The notes beneath the pieces are model-generated. The model had not been told where the DNA came from and did not search any database. It saw only the letters and a list, made by a program, of their open reading frames with translations. Both the position numbers and the translations under genes were made by a program. Shown here piece by piece: positions 16,295 to 24,271 of a stretch of 25,802 bases of DNA. The stretch comes from DASUZB01 sp036377075 (GTDB lineage: Bacteria; Actinomycetota; CALGFH01). The stretch is taken from contig DASUZB010000123.1 in the NCBI GenBank assembly GCA_036377075.1, positions 1 through 25,802 of the forward strand, in the 5' to 3' direction. Position 1 is the stretch's first letter. The number at the start of each line of letters is the position of its first letter.

Positions 16295-16764
16295 CGACCC
16301 GCGTCCTGCACCTGACGGTCAACGGCGCGCACCGGTCGGTCGCCGTCGAGCCCCACCGCCCGCTGCTGGACGTGCTGCGCGAGGAGCTCGACCTCACCGG
16401 CACCAAGGAATGCTGCGTCGTGGGGGAGTGCGGGGCGTGCACCGTGATCGTCGACGGTCGCGCCGTCAACTCCTGCCTGGTGCTCGCCGTCGAGGCGGAC
16501 GGGGCCACCGTCACGACCGCGGAGGGCCTCGCGCCCGATCCCGGTCGCCTCAGCCGGCTGCAGGACGCCTTCCTGGAACGCGGCGCCGTCCAGTGCGGCT
16601 TCTGCATCCCCGGCATGGTGGTCTCCGCGCACTACCTGCTGGCCACCAACCCCAGCCCGACCGTCGAGGAGGTCCGCGAGGGCCTCTCGGGGAACCTCTG
16701 CCGGTGCGCGGGGTACAACCGGATCGTCGATGCCGTCCTCGCCGCGGCGCAGGGGACCCCCTGA
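16291..16764 (+). CDS. 2Fe-2S subunit of the molybdenum hydroxylase
   Basis: The 157-residue protein has both iron-sulfur clusters. The plant-type ferredoxin site has C42, C47, C50 and C62; the second, alpha-helical site has C102, C105, C137 and C139 (QCGFCIPG and NLCRCAGY). The usual TKEGCGVGECGAC reads TKECCVVGECGAC here, adding a Cys41 next to the first ligand. It carries electrons from the Mo centre to FAD. Length and order (FAD, FeS, Mo) match CoxMSL-type operons. The start overlaps the upstream stop by four bases and the end overlaps the next ATG by one base. Confidence 0.93.
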   Translation: MTTRVLHLTVNGAHRSVAVEPHRPLLDVLREELDLTGTKECCVVGECGACTVIVDGRAVNSCLVLAVEADGATVTTAEGLAPDPGRLSRLQDAFLERGAVQCGFCIPGMVVSAHYLLATNPSPTVEEVREGLSGNLCRCAGYNRIVDAVLAAAQGTP

Positions 16765-19055
16765 TGACCGCGGCGCCGCGACCGGCGAGCAGCACCGGGG
16801 CCGCGACCGGCGAGGCAGGCACCGTCGGCGCCCCGGCGCGCCGGCTCGGTGGTCGCGAGCGCGTCACCGGCACCCAGAAGTTCCTGGCCGACCTGCGCCT
16901 GGACGGCATGCTCCACGTCAAGCTCGTCACCGTGGACTGCGCGCGGGCACGGATCGACGGGATCGACGCCGGCGCCGCCCTCGCCGTCCCCGGCGTCGTC
17001 GACGTCATCACCGCCGACGACCTGCCCCAGCCGGTACCCCGCTTCGGTCCGGCGTTCGCCGACCGGCCGGTCCTCGCCACGGGCGAGACGAAGTACCACG
17101 GGGAGGCCGTCGCGGCCGTGGCCGCCACCAGCAGGGATGCCGCCGAGGCCGGCGCGCGGCTCGTCGCCGTCGAGCGCGAGGTGCTGCCGGCGGTCGTGAC
17201 CGTCCGCGACGCCCTGGACCCGGGGGCGCCGCTGGTCCAGGACCCCTCGCTGCGGCCGGGTGATCCCCTCGCCGGGACGAACGTGCTGCGCGAGCGCTGC
17301 TACGGCTGGGGGGACGTCGAGGCCGAAGCGGCCGACCTGGTCGTCGAGGCCACCTACGCCTTCCCGATGGTCACCCATTTCGCCATCGAGCCGCACGGGG
17401 CCATCGCCGCGGTGGACGACGACGGGCTCACCTTCTGGAGCCCCGTCCAGCACCCCTACCTCCTGCAACGGATGATGGCCGAGCTGTTCTCGCTGCCGCT
17501 GGCGAAGGTGCGGGTCTTCGCGCCGGATCCCGGCGGTGGCTTCGGCGGGAAGCAGAACCCCAAGTTCGAACCGCTGCTGGCGTTCCTCGCCCTGCGGACC
17601 GGGCGCCCGTGCCGCCTCGTCCTCACCCTGGAGGAGACGTTCCAGGCGGTCCGGCGCGCCGCCGCCGAGATCCGCGTGCGCAGCGGCTTCACCTCGGCGG
17701 GCCGGATCGCCTTCCACGACATCGAGAGCGACTACCTGATCGGTGCGTACGCCGACATCGCCGAGCGGGTGGTCGCCAAGAGCAACTACCTGGCCTGCGG
17801 GCCCTACCGCGTCCCGGCCGCGCGCATCCGCGCCAGGGCGGTCCTGTCGCACACTACGCCCAGCACCGCCTTCCGTGGTTTCGGCGCGCCGCAGGTCACC
17901 TGGGCGGTGGAGTCCCAGCTCGACGAGGCCGCCCGCCGCCTCGGCCTGGACGGGCTCTCGATCCGCCTGCGCAACCTTGCGGCCAAGGGCGAGCCGGTGG
18001 TGCCGGGGGACGTGCCGGCCGACGGCCACTGGGAGCAGTCCGTCCGCAAGGCCGCCGCGGCGGTGGGGTGGGGGAGCAGGCTGCCCGCGGGGCGCGGCCG
18101 CGGCATCGCCTGCGGCGTCAAGGCCGGCGCCACGACCGGGCTGTCCTACTCCACGGTCCGGCTGCTGTTCGACGGCAGCGTGCTCGTCTTCGCCGGCACC
18201 TCGGACATGGGCCAGGGTGCCCGGACGATCTTCGCCCAGATCGCCGCCGAGGAGCTCGGCGTGCCGCTGCGCAGCGTCCGGGTCGTCATGGGGGACACCA
18301 CCATCGTCCCCTTCGACCTGCAGACCTCCGCCAGCCGCTCGACGGTCTTCATGGGGACCGCGATCCTGCGTGCCTGCCGGGACGTCCAGCGCCAGCTCCG
18401 CGAGATGGCCGCCGACCTGTACGGCGTCGACCGCGACGCGGTGACGGTCGAGCGCGGTCGGGTCGGTCTCCCGGCGCGGCAGGTCGCCGTCGTCGAGGTG
18501 GTCCAGGCCGGGTTGGGACGGCTGCGCGGCGAGGTCATCGGCAACGGCGTCATGCGCAAGGCCGACATGCCCGACCACCCGCTCGGCGGCGACCCCGCCT
18601 TCTACGAGTTCAACTGCACGGCCTTCGAGGTCGAGGTGGACGTCGACACCGGCGAGGTGCTGATCCACAAGCACGTCACCGTCGGCGACGTGGGCAAGGC
18701 GCTCAACCCCCTGCAGGTCGAGGCACAGGACGAGGGTGCCGCCATCATGGGGCTGGGGCATGCGCTCATGGAGCACCTCGTCCTGGACGACCTCGGCCGG
18801 ATCGGCAACCTCGGGGCGCTCGACTACCGCATCCCCACCACCAAGGACGTCCCCCTGGAGCTCCGTGCCCTCATGGTGGAGAACCAGGACGGGCCCGGCC
18901 CCTACGGCTCCAAGGGCGTCGCCGAGGGAAGCCTCCTGTGCACCGCCCCGGCGCTCGCCGCCGCGGTGACGCAGGCCACCGGTGCCGTCATCCGCGACCT
19001 GCCGCTGACCCCAGAACGCGTGTGGCGGCAGCTCCACGAACCGGGTCCGGTGTAG
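16764..19055 (+). CDS. Molybdopterin-binding large subunit, xanthine-dehydrogenase family
   Basis: The 763-residue catalytic subunit has the Mo-cofactor motifs GGGFGGKQ at 257-264, AFRGFGAPQ at 369-377 and GTSDMGQGARTIFAQIAAEE in the second half. The catalytic base is E721 in GSKGVAEGS near the C-terminus. The loop AFRGFGAPQ is of the xanthine-dehydrogenase/aldehyde-oxidase type and differs from the AYRCSFR of Cu-containing CO dehydrogenase, so the enzyme is a hydroxylase and not a form I CODH. It would insert water-derived oxygen next to a ring nitrogen or at an aldehyde or aromatic carbon. The natural substrate cannot be read off. No XdhC/CoxD-like maturation gene lies in the window, so maturation factors must be elsewhere. 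Confidence 0.92.
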   Translation: MTAAPRPASSTGAATGEAGTVGAPARRLGGRERVTGTQKFLADLRLDGMLHVKLVTVDCARARIDGIDAGAALAVPGVVDVITADDLPQPVPRFGPAFADRPVLATGETKYHGEAVAAVAATSRDAAEAGARLVAVEREVLPAVVTVRDALDPGAPLVQDPSLRPGDPLAGTNVLRERCYGWGDVEAEAADLVVEATYAFPMVTHFAIEPHGAIAAVDDDGLTFWSPVQHPYLLQRMMAELFSLPLAKVRVFAPDPGGGFGGKQNPKFEPLLAFLALRTGRPCRLVLTLEETFQAVRRAAAEIRVRSGFTSAGRIAFHDIESDYLIGAYADIAERVVAKSNYLACGPYRVPAARIRARAVLSHTTPSTAFRGFGAPQVTWAVESQLDEAARRLGLDGLSIRLRNLAAKGEPVVPGDVPADGHWEQSVRKAAAAVGWGSRLPAGRGRGIACGVKAGATTGLSYSTVRLLFDGSVLVFAGTSDMGQGARTIFAQIAAEELGVPLRSVRVVMGDTTIVPFDLQTSASRSTVFMGTAILRACRDVQRQLREMAADLYGVDRDAVTVERGRVGLPARQVAVVEVVQAGLGRLRGEVIGNGVMRKADMPDHPLGGDPAFYEFNCTAFEVEVDVDTGEVLIHKHVTVGDVGKALNPLQVEAQDEGAAIMGLGHALMEHLVLDDLGRIGNLGALDYRIPTTKDVPLELRALMVENQDGPGPYGSKGVAEGSLLCTAPALAAAVTQATGAVIRDLPLTPERVWRQLHEPGPV

Positions 19056-19062
19056 GCAGCTC

Positions 19063-19107
19063 GACCTGCCCGAACAGGTCCAGTTGGAGCCCTGGTGCCG
19101 AGGCACC
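19063..19107 (+). terminator. Two small hairpins after the Mo-hydroxylase operon
   Basis: GACCTG pairs with CAGGTC (19063-19080), then GGTGC pairs with GCACC (19094-19107). There is no T-run. They lie 7-52 bases after the last stop of the operon. The rest of the gap to 19272 shows nothing recognisable. Confidence 0.35.
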
Positions 19108-19272
19108 TCCCAGCGGCCGGTGTACGCGGCGCGTGGTACGCGCCTGCGGGGATGCTGCGTCGCCGACGGTAGTGCAAGTGTCGCCGGCTGGCCGACGACG
19201 CCGGCCGGCATCGTGGCCATGATTGCGGTACACGGCGCGCGCAGGCGTGCCCGACGCAGTTGGGAGGGCGAG

Positions 19273-19554
19273 ATGTTGGCATGGTTGGCGAGCTACGCGG
19301 CGGTCGCCGGTGGCCGCCCGGGCTGGCCCGACGGCCACGGCCCGTGGGGTGGTGGACCGGGGTGGTGGTGGGTGTTTCCGGTGCTGTTCTGGGTGCTGGT
19401 GCTATCCGCCGCCGGATACCTGCTCTACCGTGGGTCGTCGCGACGGTCGGCGCGTTCGGCGGCCGAGCAGACCCTGGCCGAGCGGTTTGCCCGCGGCGAG
19501 ATCGACGCCGACGAGCTGCGGCAGCGCCGGAGCGTCCTGCGGGGCAAGCGCTAG
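19273..19554 (+). CDS. Small single-span membrane protein with C-terminal SHOCT domain
   Basis: The ATG at 19273 follows GGGAGGGCGAG; 93 residues. A Gly/Pro/Trp-rich head (WPDGHGPWGGGPGWWW) is followed by one transmembrane helix (VFPVLFWVLVLSAAGYLLY, about 34-52), a basic stretch and a SHOCT (short C-terminal) domain: LAERFARGEIDADELRQR. SHOCT motifs mediate oligomer contacts in many actinobacterial membrane proteins; their roles are mostly unknown. It stands alone between the Mo operon and a minus-strand gene. Any link with the upstream operon is not supported. Confidence 0.85.
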   Translation: MLAWLASYAAVAGGRPGWPDGHGPWGGGPGWWWVFPVLFWVLVLSAAGYLLYRGSSRRSARSAAEQTLAERFARGEIDADELRQRRSVLRGKR

Positions 19555-19647
19555 CCTGAGGGCCGGCGTGCGCCAGCTGGGCCGGCAGGCGCCCACCAAG
19601 GTCCGCCGCCAGGTGGTCACACCATGGCAGCCCCTGTAGCCACGGCA

Positions 19648-20574
19648 CTACCGGCCGTGGTCCAGGTGGTCGAGCGTCGGCATGACCAGTTCGTCGGCGA
19701 CCCACCGCGCGACCTCGCTGGGGTAGGGGGCCGGCAGGTTGAGCACCAGGTGCGAGAAGCCCGCGCCAACGAGCTGGCCCAGGGTCTCCCGGGTCGAGGC
19801 GGGGTCTTCGTAGGAAACGGGCAGCTGCACCGAGCGCACGACCAGCCCGGGGTCACGACCGATCGCCTCGCACTGCTCGTCGAGGACGGCGCTTCGCTCG
19901 CTGAGGCGCTCGACGGTGTTGCTCGGTGGGCCGAGCGCGTTCCAGATGTCGGCGTGCCCGGCGACGATCCGCAGCGTCGCGGTCCCGGTGCCGCCGATCA
20001 GGATCGGCGGGTGGGGACGCTGGACCGGCTTGGGGCTGCAGCGGGCGCCCTTGAGCTGGTAGTAGCTCCCGTCGAAGTCGAAGACCTCCTCGGTCCACAT
20101 GCGGCGGATCAGGGTGCAGGCCTCGACGAAGCTCGCGACCGCGTCGGACCACGGGGCGATCGGGATGCCGTACGCGTCGTACTCCGGGGCCACCAGCGCG
20201 GCGTCGGGAAGGCCGCCGACGCCGATCCCGAAGTCGAGCCGTCCACCGGAGACCACGTCGACGGTCGCGGCGACCTTCGCGAGCACGGCCGGCAGCCGGA
20301 TCCGGTTGTTGGTCACCAGCAACCCGAACCGTAGCCGCCGCGTCTGCGCGGCCAGCGCGGTGAGCAGCGTCCACCCCTCGTACACGGGCCCTGACGGGTC
20401 GCCGACCCTGCCTCGGTGGTTGGGCAGCAGGTGGTCGTACAGCCATGCGTGCTCGATCTCGGGGATCCCGTCCGCCTCCAGCCAGACCCGCCGGATGTCG
20501 TCGTAGCCGACGTCGGCCGGCGTCGTCTTGATGCCGAAGCTCGGCACCGCCCGTCGTGTCACCGGCACCTCCAT
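19648..20574 (-). CDS. Luciferase-like (LLM) F420-dependent oxidoreductase
   Basis: The 308-residue protein has the TIM-barrel pattern of the LLM class: HAWLYDHLLPNHRG, then TLLTALAAQTRRLRFGLLVT, then AATVDVVSGGRLDFGIGVGG, then PPILIGGTGTATLRIVAGHAD. The GxGVGG-type phrase and overall size fit F420-dependent members such as F420-dependent glucose-6-phosphate dehydrogenase and related reductases, although the FMN-dependent branch cannot be excluded. The ATG at 20574 is the first good start. It has a GAGG only about 17 bases upstream, so a weak ribosome site. It is transcribed alone, divergent from the LuxR/TPR regulator. Confidence 0.87.
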   Translation of the reverse strand: MEVPVTRRAVPSFGIKTTPADVGYDDIRRVWLEADGIPEIEHAWLYDHLLPNHRGRVGDPSGPVYEGWTLLTALAAQTRRLRFGLLVTNNRIRLPAVLAKVAATVDVVSGGRLDFGIGVGGLPDAALVAPEYDAYGIPIAPWSDAVASFVEACTLIRRMWTEEVFDFDGSYYQLKGARCSPKPVQRPHPPILIGGTGTATLRIVAGHADIWNALGPPSNTVERLSERSAVLDEQCEAIGRDPGLVVRSVQLPVSYEDPASTRETLGQLVGAGFSHLVLNLPAPYPSEVARWVADELVMPTLDHLDHGR

Positions 20575-20750
20575 CGCGCGAGAGCGTGAACCTCACCCTA
20601 CCCGCGAAGAGGAAGCGGTTCGCCGGCGTGGCAGTGTCCGTCCGCCGGCGACGCGCGCCCTACGTTGTTGGGCGTAGAACGCAACGGGCACCACCGGGCG
20701 GTCTACGCTACCGGGTGCGGATCAGGCGCCAGCCGGGAGGCGAGCGGCAC

Positions 20751-22388
20751 ATGGGCGTGGAGGTTGCGGTTGTGCAGGGCCGCGAGGCCGCCGACCGACG
20801 GGCGTGGGCGGATGCCTACACCGCGCTGTCCCTGGCTGACCAGTCCTCCTCCTTGGCAGCCGAGGACTTGGAGTTGCTGGCGACCGCGGCCTACCTCCTC
20901 GGCCGCGTCGAGGACTGCCTCCGGGCACTGCAGCGGGCGCACCAGCGGTACGCCGAGGGCGGCGAGCTGAGGCGGGCCGCGTGGTGTGCAGGCTGGCTGG
21001 CGTTCCACCTGAGCATCCGGGGGGACCTCGCGCAGGCGAGCGGTTGGGTGGCCCGGGCCAACCGGCTGCTGGAGCATGAGCGGCAGGAGTGCGCCGAGCA
21101 CGGCTGGCTGCTGATGTTGGTCACGTTCCAGCAGCTGATGGTTGGTGCCTACCCGGAGGCGCGCGCGGCTGCGGCACAGGCAGCCGCGATCGGCGATCGC
21201 ACGGGTGACGCCGACCTGGTCGCCTTCGCGCGGTGCCTCGAAGGCCGCGCCCTCATCTACGAGGGCCGGATGCGTGAGGGTCTCGCCCTGCTCGACGAGA
21301 CGATGGTGGCGGTCGTGGCCGGCGAGCTGTCACCCCTGGTCGCCGGCACGGTCTACTGCAGCGTGATCGAGGCCTGCCAGGAGCTGTCGGAGCTGCGCCG
21401 CGCCTCGGAGTGGACCGCCGCGCTGACGGCATGGTGCGGCAAGCAGCAGGGGATGGTCACCTTCACCGGCCAGTGTCTGGTCCACCGGGCCGAGATCCTG
21501 CACCTGCACGGGGCATGGCCGGAAGCGGTCGAAGAGGCCAAGCAGGCGCTCGAGCGGTTCGCGGACGCCGCCGACGGCTATGCCGCCGGCGCCGCCTGGT
21601 ACCAGCAGGCGGAGGCTTACCGGGTCCTCGGGGAGTTCGCGGCGGCGGAGGATGCCTACCGGGAGGCCAGCCGGTGGGGCCGCGAGCCGCAGCCGGGGCT
21701 GGCCCTGCTGCGCCTGGCGGAGGGCAGGCACGACGCGGCTGTGGCTGCGATCCAGCGGGTCGTGGCCGAGACGACCGAGCGGCTCATGCGGGCCAAGCTG
21801 CTCCCGGCGCAGGTCGAGATCATGCTCGCGGCCGGCGACGCCCGGTCGGCCCGGGACGCCTTCGACGAGCTGAGCGGCATCGCCAGCGCCTACGACACGC
21901 CGGCCCTGCGTGCGATGGCCGACCACGCGCAGGGTGCGGTGCTGCTGGCCGAGGGCGACGCCCGCGCGGCGCTGGTCGCGCTGCGCGGCGCGTTGCGGCG
22001 GTGGCGGGAGCTGGAAGCGCCGTATGAGGCCGCGCGTGTGCGGGTGCTGGTCGGACTGGGCTGTCGGGCGCTCGGTGACGAGGAGGCCGCGGCGATGGAG
22101 CTGGACGCCGCCCGCACCGTCCTGGCGCGGCTGGGCGCCGTGCCCGACCTGGCACGGCTCGAGGGGCTCGCCCACGGGGACGCCCCCGCGCGGGCGCACG
22201 GTCTGACCTCGCGGGAGCTGCAGGTGCTTCGGCTGCTGGCGACCGGCAAGACAAACCGCACGATCGCCGCCGAGCTGTTCGTGGTCGAGAAGACGGTCGA
22301 CCGGCACGTGAGCAACATCTTCGTCAAGCTGGGCGTGTCCTCGCGTGCCGCGGCCACGGCCTATGCCTACCAGCATCGGCTCCTCTAG
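20751..22388 (+). CDS. LuxR-family transcriptional regulator with TPR-like body
   Basis: The ATG at 20751 lies ten bases after CGGGAGG; 545 residues. The first about 470 residues are Ala/Leu/Glu-rich helical repeats of TPR type, for example RAHQRYAEGGELRRAAWCAG, and LERFADAADGYAAGAAWYQQ followed by AEAYRVLGEF. The last 60 residues are a complete GerE/LuxR HTH: LTSRELQVLRLLATGKTNRT, then IAAELFVVEKTVDRHVSNI and KLGVSSR. No ATPase (P-loop) domain is present, so it is not a LAL. A response-regulator receiver is also absent. It probably senses a ligand or protein partner through its repeats. Likely targets are itself or the downstream membrane protein; a palindromic element lies in the gap. Confidence 0.88.
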   Translation: MGVEVAVVQGREAADRRAWADAYTALSLADQSSSLAAEDLELLATAAYLLGRVEDCLRALQRAHQRYAEGGELRRAAWCAGWLAFHLSIRGDLAQASGWVARANRLLEHERQECAEHGWLLMLVTFQQLMVGAYPEARAAAAQAAAIGDRTGDADLVAFARCLEGRALIYEGRMREGLALLDETMVAVVAGELSPLVAGTVYCSVIEACQELSELRRASEWTAALTAWCGKQQGMVTFTGQCLVHRAEILHLHGAWPEAVEEAKQALERFADAADGYAAGAAWYQQAEAYRVLGEFAAAEDAYREASRWGREPQPGLALLRLAEGRHDAAVAAIQRVVAETTERLMRAKLLPAQVEIMLAAGDARSARDAFDELSGIASAYDTPALRAMADHAQGAVLLAEGDARAALVALRGALRRWRELEAPYEAARVRVLVGLGCRALGDEEAAAMELDAARTVLARLGAVPDLARLEGLAHGDAPARAHGLTSRELQVLRLLATGKTNRTIAAELFVVEKTVDRHVSNIFVKLGVSSRAAATAYAYQHRLL

Positions 22389-22420
22389 CCGCCTGGGGAG
22401 AACCACCCATGCCCTCGACG

Positions 22421-22441
22421 CCCCACAGTGGGGGTTTCCCC
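22421..22441. promoter_or_regulatory. Nested palindromes between the LuxR gene and the membrane-protein gene
   Basis: CCCCACAGTGGGG (22421-22433) overlaps GGGGTTTCCCC (about 22431-22441), and the block is flanked by direct CGACGCC copies. It lies 69-89 bases upstream of the ATG at 22510. It is a candidate operator for the adjacent LuxR-type regulator. Confidence 0.5.
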
Positions 22442-22509
22442 GACGCCGTGCCGCCCGCCGGAGCCTAACGTGGCGCCGACGACCAGCAACAGGCGGCGGG
22501 AGGAGGACG

Positions 22510-23211
22510 ATGGTGGCGGCAAGGACGGCGGCGGCGACCACCCAGGGGCGTGGCTACCAGGCGTTGATCGGGGCTGCCAGCCTGGCCGTCGGGCCGCTGG
22601 CCATGGCCATCGGTGACCTGATGCACCCGCAGGAGACGTGGGACGTCAGCGGCCAGGCCGCGATCGTGGCGGAGCAGGCGACGCGCTGGTACCTGGCGCA
22701 CCTGCTGCTCCTCGTTGGCATCGTCCTGTTCGTCCCGGGGATGCTGACCCTCTCCGACCTCGCCGCGGCGCGAAAGCCGCGGGTCGGGTACGCGGCACGC
22801 GTGCTCATCCTGATCGGGGTCGCGGGATCGGCGGCCATCTTCGTCACCGAGATGCTGGTCGGGCGGCTTGCCTCCGTCGGTGCGGCGGCGACGGAGGACC
22901 TCCTGGAGGCGATGTTCTCGGGGCCGATCGCGGGTCCGATGATGCCGGTGACGCTGGCCCTGTTCGTGGGAGCGGCGCTGTTCGCCGTGCCCCTGATCGT
23001 TGATGCGGGACCGCTGCGCTGGCCGGCTGTGGTCTTCCTCGTCGGGATCTCGCTCGTCCTGGCCGAGATAACCTCGTCGCAGGTGCTGCTCAGCCAGATC
23101 GGCAACCTCTTGATCTGGATCGGCAGTGTCGCCTTCGCCTGGCTCGTGGTTCGCGGTGAGGTCGGTACGCCGGAGGGCGCCCGTACGGGCCAGACGTTCC
23201 CTGCTGGCTAG
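22510..23211 (+). CDS. Six-helix integral membrane protein of unknown function
   Basis: The ATG at 22510 follows GGGAGGAGG (a GTG three bases later is possible); 233 residues. Six hydrophobic segments are seen: ALIGAASLAVGPLAMAIGDL, then YLAHLLLLVGIVLFVPGML, RVLILIGVAGSAAIFVTEML, PVTLALFVGAALFAVPLIV, AVVFLVGISLVLAEITSSQ and IGNLLIWIGSVAFAWLVVR. No transporter or enzyme motif is recognised. It is in the same direction as the LuxR/TPR gene, 121 bases downstream, and is a plausible target of it. Confidence 0.75.
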   Translation: MVAARTAAATTQGRGYQALIGAASLAVGPLAMAIGDLMHPQETWDVSGQAAIVAEQATRWYLAHLLLLVGIVLFVPGMLTLSDLAAARKPRVGYAARVLILIGVAGSAAIFVTEMLVGRLASVGAAATEDLLEAMFSGPIAGPMMPVTLALFVGAALFAVPLIVDAGPLRWPAVVFLVGISLVLAEITSSQVLLSQIGNLLIWIGSVAFAWLVVRGEVGTPEGARTGQTFPAG

Positions 23212-23254
23212 CGGGACCTCAGCCGCCGGCCGGAGGCCGTCCGGGCTTGCGTAG

Positions 23255-23286
23255 CTGATATCGTGCACCTATCATAGTGATATCAG
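23255..23286. promoter_or_regulatory. Long inverted repeat before the second ABC exporter operon
   Basis: CTGATATC (23255-23262) and GATATCAG (23279-23286) are a perfect 8-bp inverted repeat. A smaller CTATCATAG palindrome lies between the arms. The element is AT-rich, 35 bases before the ATG at 23321. This is a likely operator for a regulator outside the window. Confidence 0.6.
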
Positions 23287-23320
23287 TTTGTTTGCAAGCG
23301 GGCCCTGGGAAGGCGGCGCC

Positions 23321-24271
23321 ATGGGCAGCCGGGACGGAGCGATCGAGGTCAGGCACCTGACCAAGGACTTCGACGACCGGGTCGCGTTCCAGGACGTCTC
23401 CTTCGAGATCGGCTACGGCGAGGTGTTCGGGTTCCTCGGGCCGAACGGCGCCGGCAAGACCACGACGGTGCGGACGCTCGGTACGCTCGTGGCGCCGACC
23501 TCGGGCTCGGCAAAGGTCGCCGGAATCCCGCTCACGCCTGAGAACGGCGAGGAGATCCGCCGGCGGATCTCGGTCATGCCCGAGTCGCCGGGCCTGTACC
23601 TGCGCCTGAGCGTGGCGGAGAACCTCGCCTGTTTCGCCGACCTGTACGAGGTGCCCGACCCTGGCGGTCGCATCGACCACGCGCTGCGGGCGGTCGACCT
23701 GGCCGACCGGGCCCAGGATGCCTGCGGCACCCTGTCCAAGGGTCTACGCCAGCGGGTCGCCCTGGCCAGGGCGCTGCTCAGCGACCCCGAGGTGCTGTTC
23801 CTCGACGAGCCGACCTCCGGCCTGGATCCGGTCGCCACCCGAGACGTCCATGACCTGATCGCCGCGCTCGGCCGCAGCGGTGTGACGATCTTCCTGACGA
23901 CCCACCGCCTCGAGGAGGCCGAGCGCCTCTGCCACCGTGTCGCGATCCTGAACACGACCCTGCGCACGATCGGCCGACCCGACGAGCTCCGCGAGCACCT
24001 GTTTGCCAAGACCCTCACGGTCCGGACCCTCGTCCCGCTCGCCGACCCGGGTGGCGTCCTCGGCGGCCTTGCGGCCGTCGACGGCTGGCACCAGGACGGC
24101 TCTGCCACGTACGTCCTGGCCATGTCCGACGCGGCGGTCGTCGCGCCAGCCGTCACCCGGGCGCTGGTGGCGGCCGGCGCCGACGTGCTGTCCATCAGTG
24201 AGTCGCGCCACTCGCTCGAGGACGTCTACCTCAAGCTGATCGACGAGGACAGGGAGGCGAGCCGGCGGTGA
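23321..24271 (+). CDS. ABC transporter ATPase (CcmA/NatA-type exporter subunit)
   Basis: 316 residues from the ATG at 23321 (ribosome site GGAAGG eight bases upstream); an in-frame TTG at 23288 lies too close to the inverted repeat to be preferred. Walker A GPNGAGKTT is at 40-48. The signature is LSKGLRQRVALARALL, with Lys in place of the second Ser/Gly. Walker B is VLFLDEPTSGLDP, and the H-loop is TTHRLEEAERL with the normal His. The C-terminal part ends in SLEDVYLKL, usual for ABC-2 exporters. Its stop overlaps the permease start in a GTGA. Substrate unknown. Confidence 0.9.
   Translation: MGSRDGAIEVRHLTKDFDDRVAFQDVSFEIGYGEVFGFLGPNGAGKTTTVRTLGTLVAPTSGSAKVAGIPLTPENGEEIRRRISVMPESPGLYLRLSVAENLACFADLYEVPDPGGRIDHALRAVDLADRAQDACGTLSKGLRQRVALARALLSDPEVLFLDEPTSGLDPVATRDVHDLIAALGRSGVTIFLTTHRLEEAERLCHRVAILNTTLRTIGRPDELREHLFAKTLTVRTLVPLADPGGVLGGLAAVDGWHQDGSATYVLAMSDAAVVAPAVTRALVAAGADVLSISESRHSLEDVYLKLIDEDREASRR

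Noticed and set aside
16764..19055. Carbon monoxide dehydrogenase (CoxL) as the identity of the Mo subunit
   Set aside because: The active-site loop is AFRGFGAPQ, not the AYRCSFR of Cu-Mo CO dehydrogenase.
15413..19055. 4-hydroxybenzoyl-CoA reductase, which would complete an anaerobic phenol pathway with the phosphotransferase
   Set aside because: The FAD subunit lacks the Cys-rich insertion for the extra 4Fe-4S cluster, and no carboxylase or CoA ligase is present.
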